A program made the position numbers and the translations under genes. The notes under the pieces were generated by a model. That model was not told the origin of the DNA. It did no database searches and was given only the letters and a program-made list of their open reading frames with translations. This document shows, piece by piece, positions 44,280 to 53,072 of a stretch of 64,000 nucleotides of DNA. Numbering within the stretch: position 1 is the first letter of the stretch; every line of letters begins with the position of its first letter. This DNA is from Spirochaetia bacterium UBA2205 (GTDB taxonomy: Bacteria > Spirochaetota > UBA4802 > UB4802): NCBI GenBank assembly GCA_002328585.1, contig DCUV01000063.1, positions 43,103 to 107,102 of the forward strand, given 5' to 3'.

Positions 44280-44308
44280 TTGACGATAGTATCATTTATT
44301 AGTATATT
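44280..44308 (+). promoter_or_regulatory. Promoter of the riboswitch-ktrB transcript
   Basis: TTGACG at 44280-44285 and TATATT at 44303-44308 with an exact 17-base spacer. It would start transcription near 44315, just before the riboswitch. Confidence 0.7.
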
Positions 44309-44324
44309 TTTTCCTAATTTTAAA

Positions 44325-44466
44325 TAGCTGCAATAAGCCGAGATCCATGAAAGCAGCAATGGATGCGGGGGAACCACCTTATGGGGCGTATTCCTTGCAA
44401 AGGATAGGGTACTTCCAAACCCAAGCCCGTCAGCTAACCTCGTAGGCTTTTGGAAGGGCAAGAGCG
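44325..44466 (+). ncRNA. ydaO/yuaA-type c-di-AMP riboswitch
   Basis: This matches the ydaO consensus. A P1-side GCAATAAGCCGAG comes first, then GATGCGGGGGAACCACC (44362-44378) and GCGTATTCCTTGCAAAGGAT. GGGTACTTCC (44408-44417) leads to the highly conserved CCCGTCAGCTAACCTCGTAG near 44426-44445 and the closing GGAAGGGCAAGAGC. The class binds two c-di-AMP molecules and usually switches off K+ uptake or wall genes. The downstream gene is ktrB, which fits. Confidence 0.96.
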
Positions 44467-44468
44467 TT

Positions 44469-44492
44469 AAACTGCTTTTGGCAGTTTTTTTT
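44469..44492 (+). terminator. Riboswitch expression-platform terminator
   Basis: AAACTGC-TTTTG-GCAGTTT followed by a T run forms a 7-pair stem. It lies 3 bases beyond the aptamer and 30 bases before ktrB. Ligand-stabilised folding of the aptamer would permit this terminator and end transcription. Confidence 0.85.
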
Positions 44493-44501
44493 ATGTCCTT
44501 G

Positions 44502-44515
44502 CCCCCATAAGGGGG
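44502..44515 (+). promoter_or_regulatory. Hairpin covering the ktrB ribosome binding site
   Basis: CCCCC-ATAA-GGGGG forms a 5-pair hairpin whose 3' arm is the ribosome binding site (AAGGGGG) 5 bases before the ATG at 44521. It could lower translation as a second layer of control. Confidence 0.5.
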
Positions 44516-44520
44516 TGTCT

Positions 44521-45876
44521 ATGAGCTTTATCAAAAAATTTTTGAAAGCAGTATCACCTTTTCAAATACTGGTTATGGGATATCTGTTTATAACAGTTTC
44601 AGGTGCATTCCTTCTTTCCATCCCATATGCTTCAAGAAACGGACAATGGCAAAATTATGTTGATTCGTTATTTATGGCAGCATCCGCTATCAGTACCACT
44701 GGTTTGGTTGTGGTAGACATCGGCAGTTTTTATACATTATTTGGGCAGTTAGTTTTGATGACTATTTTCCAGATTGGTGGGATAGGCTATATGTCGTTGT
44801 TGATGTTTGTACTGTATCTTTTTGATATAAAAACATCAATAACTGTACAGCTAACAGCAAAAGAATCACTTTCAGGCCCTACGCTTAGAATATTAGGAAA
44901 ATTTTTTTTAGTTACTGTTATATTTACATTAATTTTTGAAGCAAGTGGCGCGATAGTTTTGGCATTGTACTGGATGCAAAAATATAATAGTATAACTGCA
45001 GCCTACTATGGCGTGTTTCATTCAATTTCAGCTTTCTGCACGGCAGGATTTTGTTTATTCCCTGATAGTTTAATGAGTTATAAAGATAGTATTATAATAA
45101 ATGGTTCAATAAATTTTTTATCACTTGCAGGTGGTATAGGTTTTATTGTATTGTATGAAACGTTTGTGTTTGTTTCTAAACGATTGAGGGGTATGAAAGT
45201 TAAACATGTATCTGTTCATACAAAAGTAGTATTATTGACAACTTTTATCATTGTAATAACTGCTACACTGTTACTACTGGTAACCGAGCATTGGGATTCT
45301 AGTATAAGCATTATACAAAGATTTGTTTATTCTTCATTTCAGGTAATATCAGCATCGACAACTGATGGATATAATACCATAGATATTGGTGCAATGAGTT
45401 CTGCCAGTATTACAATTATAATGTTACTTATGTTTGTGGGTGCTTCACCTGGCAGCACGGGTGGTGGAATTAAGACAACAACATTTGCAATCATATGCAT
45501 GTATATTGTATCGTTATTGAAGGGAAGGAGCAATGGAGTTGTAAATATTTATGAAAGAGAAATCCCAACAGAATCTATTAATAAAGCGCTTGGTATTTTT
45601 ATAATGTTTATTATAGTAACTATGATTGATTTGATATCAATGAGTATGACCGAAAAATGTAATTTTGAAAACATTTTATTTGAAATAATATCAGCTTTAG
45701 GAAATACAGGATTATCAACAGGGATAACCTCCCAATTAAGTATTACCGGGAAGGTTTTATTAACGGTGACAATGTTTATAGGCCGGGTAGGACCTATAAC
45801 ATTTGGTTTTTTTATACTTGGTAATAAAAAGGTGCCGATTGTTCACTATGCACAGGAGGATATATTTGTTGGTTAA
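44521..45876 (+). CDS. ktrB: K+ uptake transporter subunit KtrB (TrkH/KtrB family)
   Basis: A 451-residue potassium translocating subunit with about eight to ten membrane helices. Four short pore-loop pairs typical of the family can be traced: DSLFMAASAISTTGLVVVDI near residue 44 and IFQIGGIGYMSL after it; SISAFCTAGFCLF near 170; SASTTDGYNTIDI and GASPGSTGGGIKTTT near 310; and ALGNTGLSTGIT near 395. The ATG at 44521 is chosen, with GGGGG directly upstream. The c-di-AMP riboswitch in front implies shut-down when the second messenger is high. The regulatory subunit KtrA is not adjacent. Confidence 0.95.
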   Translation: MSFIKKFLKAVSPFQILVMGYLFITVSGAFLLSIPYASRNGQWQNYVDSLFMAASAISTTGLVVVDIGSFYTLFGQLVLMTIFQIGGIGYMSLLMFVLYLFDIKTSITVQLTAKESLSGPTLRILGKFFLVTVIFTLIFEASGAIVLALYWMQKYNSITAAYYGVFHSISAFCTAGFCLFPDSLMSYKDSIIINGSINFLSLAGGIGFIVLYETFVFVSKRLRGMKVKHVSVHTKVVLLTTFIIVITATLLLLVTEHWDSSISIIQRFVYSSFQVISASTTDGYNTIDIGAMSSASITIIMLLMFVGASPGSTGGGIKTTTFAIICMYIVSLLKGRSNGVVNIYEREIPTESINKALGIFIMFIIVTMIDLISMSMTEKCNFENILFEIISALGNTGLSTGITSQLSITGKVLLTVTMFIGRVGPITFGFFILGNKKVPIVHYAQEDIFVG

Positions 45877-46175
45877 ATATTCATGATATTTTTTAAAATG
45901 ATACACCAATATACATTTTTGTAATGATAATTATTTATAGCATAATTATTACCATAATAGATAAAAATTTCCTTGATAATAAAAACGAGCACATGATATT
46001 ATATAAAACTATTTTCTAAAAAGTATCTCTATTAATAACGTTTTTCATTATTAAAACATTGTTAAAATATGATAAAACATTTTTCATTACTTTTCCACAA
46101 TGGAAGATCCAAAATCTAATGATCAAAGGTTCCCTGATATTTAGGCGTATACATTGTTGTAATATTACAAAGTAA
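45877..46175. other. AT-rich intergenic region after ktrB
   Basis: About 300 bases of very AT-rich DNA between ktrB and the chemoreceptor remnant. No ribosome binding site with a long frame, no clear promoter and no repeat was seen. Confidence 0.4.
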
Positions 46176-46820
46176 AAGTTAAAAATAAACTATGAATGCA
46201 AGGATGTAATATGCCAGGCACTCTTAAAGGATAAAAAAATAATACAAAATTCGCAAGATCAGGCAGCAGCAATAGAAGAAGTATCGGCTTCCATAGAAGA
46301 ATTATCTGCTGGTACTGAAAATGTTAAGCTTAATACAGATAGGCAGTTTGATAGGATTGTCACATTGTCGCAGATTATGATAACAGCTTCTGATCTTATG
46401 AAAGAGATGATAGATCTTACTCAAGAAACGCTCGTAAGAATGCAGGATATTTTTAAAAAAGCACAATCCGGTGAGGCATCACTTGCTCTTATGAGTGAGG
46501 CAATGGGAACTATCGCCAAAAGTTCTGGTGAAATCAATGGAATCAGTGCAATATCTGATACTGTTAAGCGGCAGGCTGAGGAAAATAATAAAGCTGGGGA
46601 AGGTGGGAACGCTGTGAGTTTGCTTTCAGAGCAGATAAAAATTGCAATGAATGAACAAAAATCAGCAATTAGCGAAATAGCAAAAACGGTGAGTTCCATC
46701 AATGAATTAGCACAGGAGAATACAGCAAAAGGATTGGATATTACCGAAACTTCCAGAGCACTTGTTGGTAAAGTGCAATCTATAAATAAAGAAATAGATG
46801 GATTTTCACCTGAAACATAG
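46176..46820 (+). pseudogene. Remnant of a methyl-accepting chemotaxis protein signalling domain
   Basis: The frame from 46176 to 46820 reads, in part, SQDQAAAIEEVSASIEELSA (from about 46251), a signature helix of receptor signalling domains. Weak heptads follow to the stop. The highly conserved hairpin tip (NLIALNASIEAARAGEAGRG in typical receptors) is decayed to ISAISDTVKRQAEENNKAGEGG, and no sensor or membrane part remains. A start codon is hard to place: ATG at 46211 is out of this frame, and TTG at 46365 would cut off the best-conserved part. A dead fragment is more likely than a short functional protein. Confidence 0.7.
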
Positions 46821-47059
46821 ATATTACACGGTATAATGGTAAATATTAAACTTTCATTTTTACTACTGGCATGATATATAATGATGTATACTATTGATAC
46901 ATCTGCTATTATCAATATTTTTACCAGATGATTGAACACGGTTTTTAGATGTGTCTATAAAATAAATATTGACAGGAGTTGTTCCTTGATAAATTGTAAC
47001 TTTTCAATAATTAATGATTTAAAAACATATAATTTAACTATAAACGTGGAGATTTAAAC

Positions 47060-47689
47060 ATGCCATTCTATAAATTTATACCCCATGAAATAAAATTTTT
47101 TGATTTGTTTGATAGACAGGCTGATAAAATGGTAGAAGCTGTCATATGCTTTAAGGAATTTGCTGAAAAAGGAATATTTGACGATAGTTGTATTGAAAGG
47201 ATGCGTTTGTTGGAGCATCAAAGTGACAGCATCGCACATGATATTATTGATAGCCTTAACAGAACTTTTATAACACCATTTGATAGGGAAGATATCCACT
47301 CATTAACCAATAAGCTTGATGATGTGGTTGATTTAATTTATGCCATATCAAAGCGTATGCGGCTATATAAATTAAAAGGGAAAAATGCAGATGTTCAGGA
47401 ATTTTCCAGGCTCATAATGCAATCAGTGCAATCATTATCGATTGCTATTAAGGGTTTGCGAAATCATAGACAGCCGCAAACAATTCAGCAAGCCTGTATT
47501 GAAATAAATAAAATAGAAAATATCAGTGATCAGTTGCGCGATGTGGTTATACAGAGGTTATTTAAAAGTAAAAAGGATCCTATTGCAATTATCAAGTGGA
47601 AAGAAATATATGAATTATTGGAAACTGTATTAGATGTTTGTGAAGATGTATCCAATATTGTTGTTTCCATTCTTGTTAAACAAGGTTAA
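47060..47689 (+). CDS. Pit accessory protein (DUF47/PhoU-like)
   Basis: A 209-residue all-helical protein of the DUF47 family, related to PhoU and often encoded with Pit phosphate transporters, whose activity it is thought to modulate. It contains RLLEHQSDSIAHDIIDSLNR (about 57) and TPFDREDIHSLTNKLDDVVDLIYAISKR (about 75-100), the metal-binding E/D-rich helix pair typical of the family. GGAG lies upstream of the ATG. It is 6 bases ahead of the pit gene, forming a two-gene operon. Confidence 0.9.
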   Translation: MPFYKFIPHEIKFFDLFDRQADKMVEAVICFKEFAEKGIFDDSCIERMRLLEHQSDSIAHDIIDSLNRTFITPFDREDIHSLTNKLDDVVDLIYAISKRMRLYKLKGKNADVQEFSRLIMQSVQSLSIAIKGLRNHRQPQTIQQACIEINKIENISDQLRDVVIQRLFKSKKDPIAIIKWKEIYELLETVLDVCEDVSNIVVSILVKQG

Positions 47690-47695
47690 ATCTTT

Positions 47696-48697
47696 ATGAC
47701 TATCTATATCTTTTTTTTGATTGCGCTGGCATTACTATTTGATTTTCTTAATGGTTTCCATGATGCAGCCAATTCAATAGCTACCGTCGTATCTACAAGG
47801 GTACTATCGCCCCGCTATGCTGTATTGTGGGCTGCCTTTTTTAATTTTGTTGCTTTTTTATTTTTTGGACTGCATGTTGCTGGTACCATAGGCAATGGTA
47901 TTATTGATGTTTCTATCATGGATAATACAGTAATACTGGCAACACTAACCGGTGCGTGCGCATGGAATGTCATAACATGGTATTTAGGGTTGCCAACAAG
48001 TTCATCACATGCCCTTATTGGAGGGTTGATTGGCGCTGCATTGATGAAAGTTGGCACGCAAGCATTGGTGCTTGATGGTATTATAAAAACTGTTATCTTT
48101 ATCTTTGTATCGCCGGTAGTTGGTTTTGTATTAGGGCTTGTTTTTGGAACAGCAGTTTACTGGATATTCAGACGCCGGCATCCGGCTAAGGTTGATAAAA
48201 TATTCAGAAAAGGACAATTGATATCAGCAGCGTTCTATAGCCTGGGTCATGGTGGAAACGACGCGCAAAAGACCATGGGAATTATAGCAGGTTTACTTTT
48301 CAGCAATGGGTTGATGCAGGTTGCTGAAGGACAGCGATTTCAGGATGCTATACCATTGTGGGTGGTGTTAGCCTGTCATAGTGCAATTGCATTGGGGACC
48401 ATGTTTGGTGGATGGCGTATTGTAAAAACAATGGGACAGCGTGTGGTCAAGTTACGACCGGTTGATGGTTTTTGTGCTGAACTGGGGGCAGCTTTTAATC
48501 TTTTTGTTATAACATCATATTTTGGTATCCCCGTGAGTACCACGCATACCATCACTGGCGCAATTATGGGAGTAGGGACTTTACGTCGATTTACTGCCGT
48601 GCGATGGGGTGTTGCAGGGCAGATAGTATGGTCATGGATACTGACAATTCCATTATCTGCACTCATTGCAGCAATAACATACAGTATTGTTACATAA
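47696..48697 (+). CDS. pit: Inorganic phosphate transporter, Pit family
   Basis: A 333-residue low-affinity phosphate or metal-phosphate symporter with about ten membrane helices. Both signature halves are present: GFHDAANSIATVVSTRVLSP (about residue 20) and LGHGGNDAQKTMGII (about 182). LPTSSSHALIGG and VSTTHTITGAIMGVG are further inverted-repeat motifs. It follows the DUF47 partner by 6 bases. It is convergent with the acyl-CoA synthetase gene, 19 bases apart. Confidence 0.95.
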   Translation: MTIYIFFLIALALLFDFLNGFHDAANSIATVVSTRVLSPRYAVLWAAFFNFVAFLFFGLHVAGTIGNGIIDVSIMDNTVILATLTGACAWNVITWYLGLPTSSSHALIGGLIGAALMKVGTQALVLDGIIKTVIFIFVSPVVGFVLGLVFGTAVYWIFRRRHPAKVDKIFRKGQLISAAFYSLGHGGNDAQKTMGIIAGLLFSNGLMQVAEGQRFQDAIPLWVVLACHSAIALGTMFGGWRIVKTMGQRVVKLRPVDGFCAELGAAFNLFVITSYFGIPVSTTHTITGAIMGVGTLRRFTAVRWGVAGQIVWSWILTIPLSALIAAITYSIVT

Positions 48698-48716
48698 TTT
48701 CAATTGTACTATTGGA

Positions 48717-50579
48717 TTATAGCCTTGTTGTATCGCTTTTTGGATACATCAAATCAATCAAATCTTTATATTTTTCATGTATCTGACTTCGTCTGAATTT
48801 AAATGTTGGAGTAAGCTCCCCTGTTTTTACAGTAAAATCATGCGCTAACAGCGTAAATTTTTTTATCTGCTCATAAGGAGCCACTGTCTGGCATATTTCA
48901 TTGATTCTGGTTTTAAACAGTGTTTGTATCTGGTGGTGTAATACAAGCTCTTCATCAGTTTTATAGCTTATTCCATGTTCACGGGCATATTGTCGTAAAA
49001 GATGGAAATTAGGGACTATCAATGCAGACAAATATTTTCTGTTATCACCAACAACACATATATAATTTATTAAAGGTTCAGCTTCAAATTTCTTTTCAAT
49101 ATGAAGGGGGACGATATTCTTACCCTGTGAGGTGATAATTATATCTTTGAGCCTTCCTGTTATTCGTAAATAGCCATCCTCATCTATTGTGCCTATATCA
49201 CCAGAGCGGAAGTAGCCGTTGGCGGTAAAAATTTCTGATCTTTCTTCAGGCTTCATCTTGTGATATCCCTTGAAAACCATAGACCCTTTAATGAGAATTT
49301 CACCTTCGTCAGATATTTTAACTTCTGCACCGGGGATGGGATAGCCAACAGTACCAGGCTTGTTTTTTTCTATACGGTTGATAGTAACTGTTGGAGATGT
49401 TTCGGTCAAACCGTATCCCTCAATAATGGGAAGTCCAATTCCACCAAAGAAAATAGTTACATCAATAGGTAAAGGAGCACCACCTGAAAAAAGGAGCCTG
49501 ACCTGCTGCATGTGCATTAACTTTTGTATACTTTTATGAATTGGTGATAATAGTATATTAAATAGTGCAGCACCTTTAGGAATAGTTTTACCAGATGTTT
49601 GTGCAATGTAGCATTCCCTCCCAATATTAATAGATGAAAAATAAATAAATCTTTTTATTGGGTTGAAACGACGAATAGTATGAATGGTACTTATATATAG
49701 CTTTTCATACATTCTGGGGACTGTAGCAATAACCGTTGGTTTTATATCAATCATGTTACGATAAATCTCTTCACTTTCAAGAGTGGCTGAAACGGCCATT
49801 GGTGCACCGGTAAATGCGCTTAGTAACAAATCGGCGGCAAAACCATATACATGGCTAAATGGCAGATGAGCTAACCGTATATCTGCATCAGAAAATTTGA
49901 ATATTGGGATTACAACATGCTGTGACATAAAGTTGCCATGAGTAAGTGGAACGCCCCTTGGGTCACCTGATGTACCTGGAGTATATATAAGTGCAGCATA
50001 ATCATCGGAATTGATTTGTTCTATTGCTCGGTTAATTTCTTCGTAATGAGCTTTTTCTTCTCCAAATTGTATCAGTTCATCAAACGTTAAAAGCTGTTCA
50101 TGTTTTATAGTGGTGTTAAAGTATGTTATAAGTCTTCGCAGTGGAGATTGTACTTTATTTAATATGGAAAAGCTTTTCTGAAACTGTGCTGTATCGCCAG
50201 CAAAGATTGTTCGGCATCCAGAATCACGCAATATTTCTTCCAGTTCATCCTGTAAGATGGTAGGATAAATTGGCATAACTATCGCTCCAAGGGACATGAC
50301 GGCAAAAACGGTTGCTGCATAATATAAATTATTGCGGCTGAATATACCTACTATGGTATTTTTTTCAACTCCGTAGGCTAACAGTGCTGAAGCTATATTA
50401 TACTGAAGTGTTAAAAACTCTTCCCCTGTTATTGTAACAAATTTATCGGGGAACTCTTTATTATAATTCTTAGAATAAAAAACAGGCTTGTTACAATGTT
50501 TTCTGTAAGAATCTATTTCTAGAGAAGGTATGTTTTTATCGGTAGCTTCAAGTTTTTGAATTACTTCGATTAACTCCAT
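48717..50579 (-). CDS. Long-chain acyl-CoA synthetase (AMP-forming)
   Basis: A 620-residue AMP-dependent ligase. The P-loop-like A3 motif reads LIYTPGTSGDPRGVPLTHGN (about residue 193) instead of YTSGTTG, and EGYGLTETSPTV (about 397) follows. GYFRSGDIGTIDEDGYLRITGRLKD (about 455-480) carries the adenylation Asp and hinge, and QGKNIVPLHIE the substrate gate. The catalytic Lys expected near the C-terminus is in KTGELTPTFKFRR. The length suits FadD/Faa1-type long-chain enzymes. It likely activates fatty acids for the beta-oxidation operon at 13.5 kb. AGGAG precedes the ATG. Confidence 0.93.
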   Translation of the reverse strand: MELIEVIQKLEATDKNIPSLEIDSYRKHCNKPVFYSKNYNKEFPDKFVTITGEEFLTLQYNIASALLAYGVEKNTIVGIFSRNNLYYAATVFAVMSLGAIVMPIYPTILQDELEEILRDSGCRTIFAGDTAQFQKSFSILNKVQSPLRRLITYFNTTIKHEQLLTFDELIQFGEEKAHYEEINRAIEQINSDDYAALIYTPGTSGDPRGVPLTHGNFMSQHVVIPIFKFSDADIRLAHLPFSHVYGFAADLLLSAFTGAPMAVSATLESEEIYRNMIDIKPTVIATVPRMYEKLYISTIHTIRRFNPIKRFIYFSSINIGRECYIAQTSGKTIPKGAALFNILLSPIHKSIQKLMHMQQVRLLFSGGAPLPIDVTIFFGGIGLPIIEGYGLTETSPTVTINRIEKNKPGTVGYPIPGAEVKISDEGEILIKGSMVFKGYHKMKPEERSEIFTANGYFRSGDIGTIDEDGYLRITGRLKDIIITSQGKNIVPLHIEKKFEAEPLINYICVVGDNRKYLSALIVPNFHLLRQYAREHGISYKTDEELVLHHQIQTLFKTRINEICQTVAPYEQIKKFTLLAHDFTVKTGELTPTFKFRRSQIHEKYKDLIDLMYPKSDTTRL

Positions 50580-50931
50580 ATAATACTCCTGAAAGCATTA
50601 TATTGCAATAGCATTTGACATTCTTTGAAATTCATATAGTGTATAGTATATTTGTATATATGATTTTGCGTCAACAAAATAAGATAATTTTAACAATTAT
50701 TTTACCATGAAAGTTGCTTTTCTGCAAAAAATTATAGAATATGATGGAAGATATTGAAAACTTTACTTTTTGACTCACTTATGGATAGAAAATAAAGGTA
50801 AAATGCCTTTTCTCAATTGTTCATCAGAGGAAAAATTTAGCCTGGATTTGTTCATAAATATAAAAAATGTCAAACTATAAAACTCTTGACTATAATTTAG
50901 TTATTTTTTTAGTGTAAATAAAAGGAGTTAC
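50580..50931. other. Divergent promoter region between acyl-CoA synthetase and ribBA
   Basis: About 350 AT-rich bases. No FMN riboswitch elements were recognised, although ribBA follows. The ribBA-side promoter candidate is at the right end. No palindrome comparable to the one at 13450 was found in front of the acyl-CoA synthetase. Confidence 0.4.
50868..50896 (+). promoter_or_regulatory. Candidate ribBA promoter
   Basis: TATAAT at 50891-50896 is a perfect -10 box, with a weak TGTCAA -35 box 17 bases upstream (50868-50873). A TTGACT at 50886 overlaps it and could serve a second start. Confidence 0.4.
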
Positions 50932-52155
50932 ATGATGAAAACTGCTAACATTCCTGAATTGATTGAAGATATACGCAATGGAAAAATGATTATCCTTGTT
51001 GATAATGAGGATAGAGAAAATGAAGGGGATCTGGTTGTTGCGGCTCAATATTGCACTCCGGATAAAATTAATTTTATGGCTACACATGGCAAAGGCTTGA
51101 TATGTATTGCCATGACGCAGGAACGTCTGCAAGAATTGGGATTGCCACTGATGGTTCCCGAAAATTCAGATAAGTTTTGTACAGCATTTACCGTTTCAGT
51201 TGATGCCAAAGAAGGAACGTCAACCGGTATTTCTGCCTATGATAGGGCAAAAACTGTGCATGCATTGATTGATCCCCGCACGAAACCGCAGGATTTAAGC
51301 AAGCCGGGGCATATCTTTCCCCTTGCTGCACGAAAGGGCGGCGTGCTGGTACGAGCAGGGCATACCGAAGGGTCTTTTGATTTAACCCGTTTGGCAGGGT
51401 TATATCCTGCTGCTGTTATGTGTGAGATATTAAATGAGAATGGGACGATGGCCCGGCGCCCCGATCTGGATGCATTTGCTGAAAAGCACAATTTAAAAAT
51501 TGGCACTATAGAAGATTTAATAAAATTTCGCCAGCATAAAGAACGTCTTGTGCATAGAGTTTCAGAGGCACATCTACCAACGGAGTATGGTGACTTTAAA
51601 ATTATTGCCTATGAAACAGAGGTGGATAATGCTACACACGTTGCACTGGTAAAAGGAGAGGTTGACGGCAGGGAAAATGTACTTGTCAGGGTACATTCTG
51701 AGTGTTTAACCGGTGACGTCTTTGGTTCGCATAGGTGTGATTGCGGGTCACAGTTGCATCAGGCCCTCAGGATGATAGAAAAAGAAGGACTGGGCACGCT
51801 GGTATATATGCGCCAGGAAGGCCGCGGGATAGGGCTCAGTAATAAATTAAAGGCATATCATCTTCAGGAGCAGGGGTATGATACGGTTGAGGCAAATATA
51901 AAGTTAGGATTTCCTGCTGATCTTCGTAATTATGGTATTGGGGCACAGATACTTGTTGATCTGGGACTGTCAACAATACGTTTGATGACAAACAATCCAA
52001 AAAAGGTGATTGGATTGGAAGGATATGGACTTACCATTGTGGAACGTGTCCCCATTGAAATTCCACCTATAAAAGAAAACTATCGCTACCTAAAAACAAA
52101 AAAAGATAAATTAGGACATCTAATATTACAAACTCCAGAGGATAAGAAGTCTTGA
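50932..52155 (+). CDS. ribBA: Bifunctional 3,4-dihydroxy-2-butanone-4-phosphate synthase / GTP cyclohydrolase II
   Basis: RibBA provides both precursors of riboflavin. Residues about 1-200 are the butanone phosphate synthase, with VDNEDRENEGDLVVAAQ (about 20) and HTEGSFDLTRLAG. Residues about 200-400 are GTP cyclohydrolase II, with the zinc ligands in HSECLTGDVFGSHRCDCGSQ (about 254) and the MRQEGRGIGLSNKL block (about 284). AAAGGAG precedes two ATG codons (50932 and 50935). The stop overlaps the start of the receiver-ATPase gene. ribH lies separately at 6060. Confidence 0.98.
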   Translation: MMKTANIPELIEDIRNGKMIILVDNEDRENEGDLVVAAQYCTPDKINFMATHGKGLICIAMTQERLQELGLPLMVPENSDKFCTAFTVSVDAKEGTSTGISAYDRAKTVHALIDPRTKPQDLSKPGHIFPLAARKGGVLVRAGHTEGSFDLTRLAGLYPAAVMCEILNENGTMARRPDLDAFAEKHNLKIGTIEDLIKFRQHKERLVHRVSEAHLPTEYGDFKIIAYETEVDNATHVALVKGEVDGRENVLVRVHSECLTGDVFGSHRCDCGSQLHQALRMIEKEGLGTLVYMRQEGRGIGLSNKLKAYHLQEQGYDTVEANIKLGFPADLRNYGIGAQILVDLGLSTIRLMTNNPKKVIGLEGYGLTIVERVPIEIPPIKENYRYLKTKKDKLGHLILQTPEDKKS

Positions 52156-53060
52156 AAAATGGACAGGCGCCCACAGTAGTCGTTGTTGATGATGATGAGG
52201 TAATTCGTTATAGCCTCCAGAAAAAGTTGTCAAGGTTAGGATACAACATTATTTCGTTGAGCAAAGCGGAAGATGCTCTTTTCCTGTTAAAAAATGATGA
52301 ACGGGAGATAGACCTTATAATAACGGATATCAAACTGAGAAAAATGGATGGGATTGAGTTATTACGTCATGTTAATGTTAGCGAAAATCCTGTACCTACA
52401 CTTATTATCACAGGGCAGGGGAATATTGAAGATGCAATTAAAGCGCTGAGATATGGTGCACTGGATTTTATCAGAAAACCATTTGACATGAATGAGGTTG
52501 CTTCAGTTGTCAGAAATATATTACGGAGAAGACAACAGCATAGCCTTGAGAATACATTGGGACAGTATATTGTTGATGATCATAGAACGCTTGTCATCCC
52601 AATAGATGAAACAATTGCTGATCTTGTTGCCTACGAATTAACAAAACACCTTTCGTATGCAAAGTTTTGTAATCGTTCAACGGCTGAAAATATATCAATG
52701 GCACTTCTTGAAGCGCTTTCCAATGCAATGTACCATGGCAATTTAGAGATACCTTCTGAGGTGCGTGAGGAGCAAGGGGTGAAAGGATTTCATGATGAAA
52801 TACAAAAGCGCCTGCAGGATTCTCAGTATAATCAAAGAAAAGTTACCATACGTTATAACTATACAGGGGAATATGCTGAATATATTGTTGAGGATGAAGG
52901 AAAAGGGTTTGATTATAAAAATGTTGCGGATCCCCGCGACCCCGAAAACTTTTTGAAAAATAGCGGGAGAGGACTCTTTATTATTCAGGTGCATATGGAT
53001 GAGGTTGAATGGGATAACGGTGGCAGACGGATACGCATGCGAAAATATAAAACACTATAA
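52152..53060 (+). CDS. Receiver domain fused to an RsbW-like HATPase
   Basis: A 302-residue signalling protein. The N-terminal CheY-like receiver (about 1-125) has the acidic DDDE cluster, the phosphoacceptor Asp in LIITDIKLRKMDG (about residue 57), a T in TLIITGQG, and KPF (about 107). The C-terminal HATPase_c-like domain (about 150-300) has the N-box ALLEALSNAMYHGN, DEGKGFDY (G1) and NSGRGLFII (G2). RsbW-type domains inhibit partners such as sigma factors or phosphorylate anti-anti-sigma proteins. The only in-frame start is TTG at 52152, overlapping the ribBA stop (TTGA). No partner kinase or sigma factor is nearby. Confidence 0.88.
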   Translation: MKNGQAPTVVVVDDDEVIRYSLQKKLSRLGYNIISLSKAEDALFLLKNDEREIDLIITDIKLRKMDGIELLRHVNVSENPVPTLIITGQGNIEDAIKALRYGALDFIRKPFDMNEVASVVRNILRRRQQHSLENTLGQYIVDDHRTLVIPIDETIADLVAYELTKHLSYAKFCNRSTAENISMALLEALSNAMYHGNLEIPSEVREEQGVKGFHDEIQKRLQDSQYNQRKVTIRYNYTGEYAEYIVEDEGKGFDYKNVADPRDPENFLKNSGRGLFIIQVHMDEVEWDNGGRRIRMRKYKTL

Positions 53061-53072
53061 TGAGGTGCTAAC

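Noticed and set aside
46421..46939. Minus-strand frame of 172 codons opposite the chemoreceptor remnant
   Set aside because: The plus strand carries a recognisable chemoreceptor helix; the minus-strand product has no family pattern and appears to be a shadow.
50580..50931. Search for an FMN riboswitch in front of ribBA (and ribH at 6540-6767)
   Set aside because: No AGGG-GGG..GAUUC-type conserved blocks were found.
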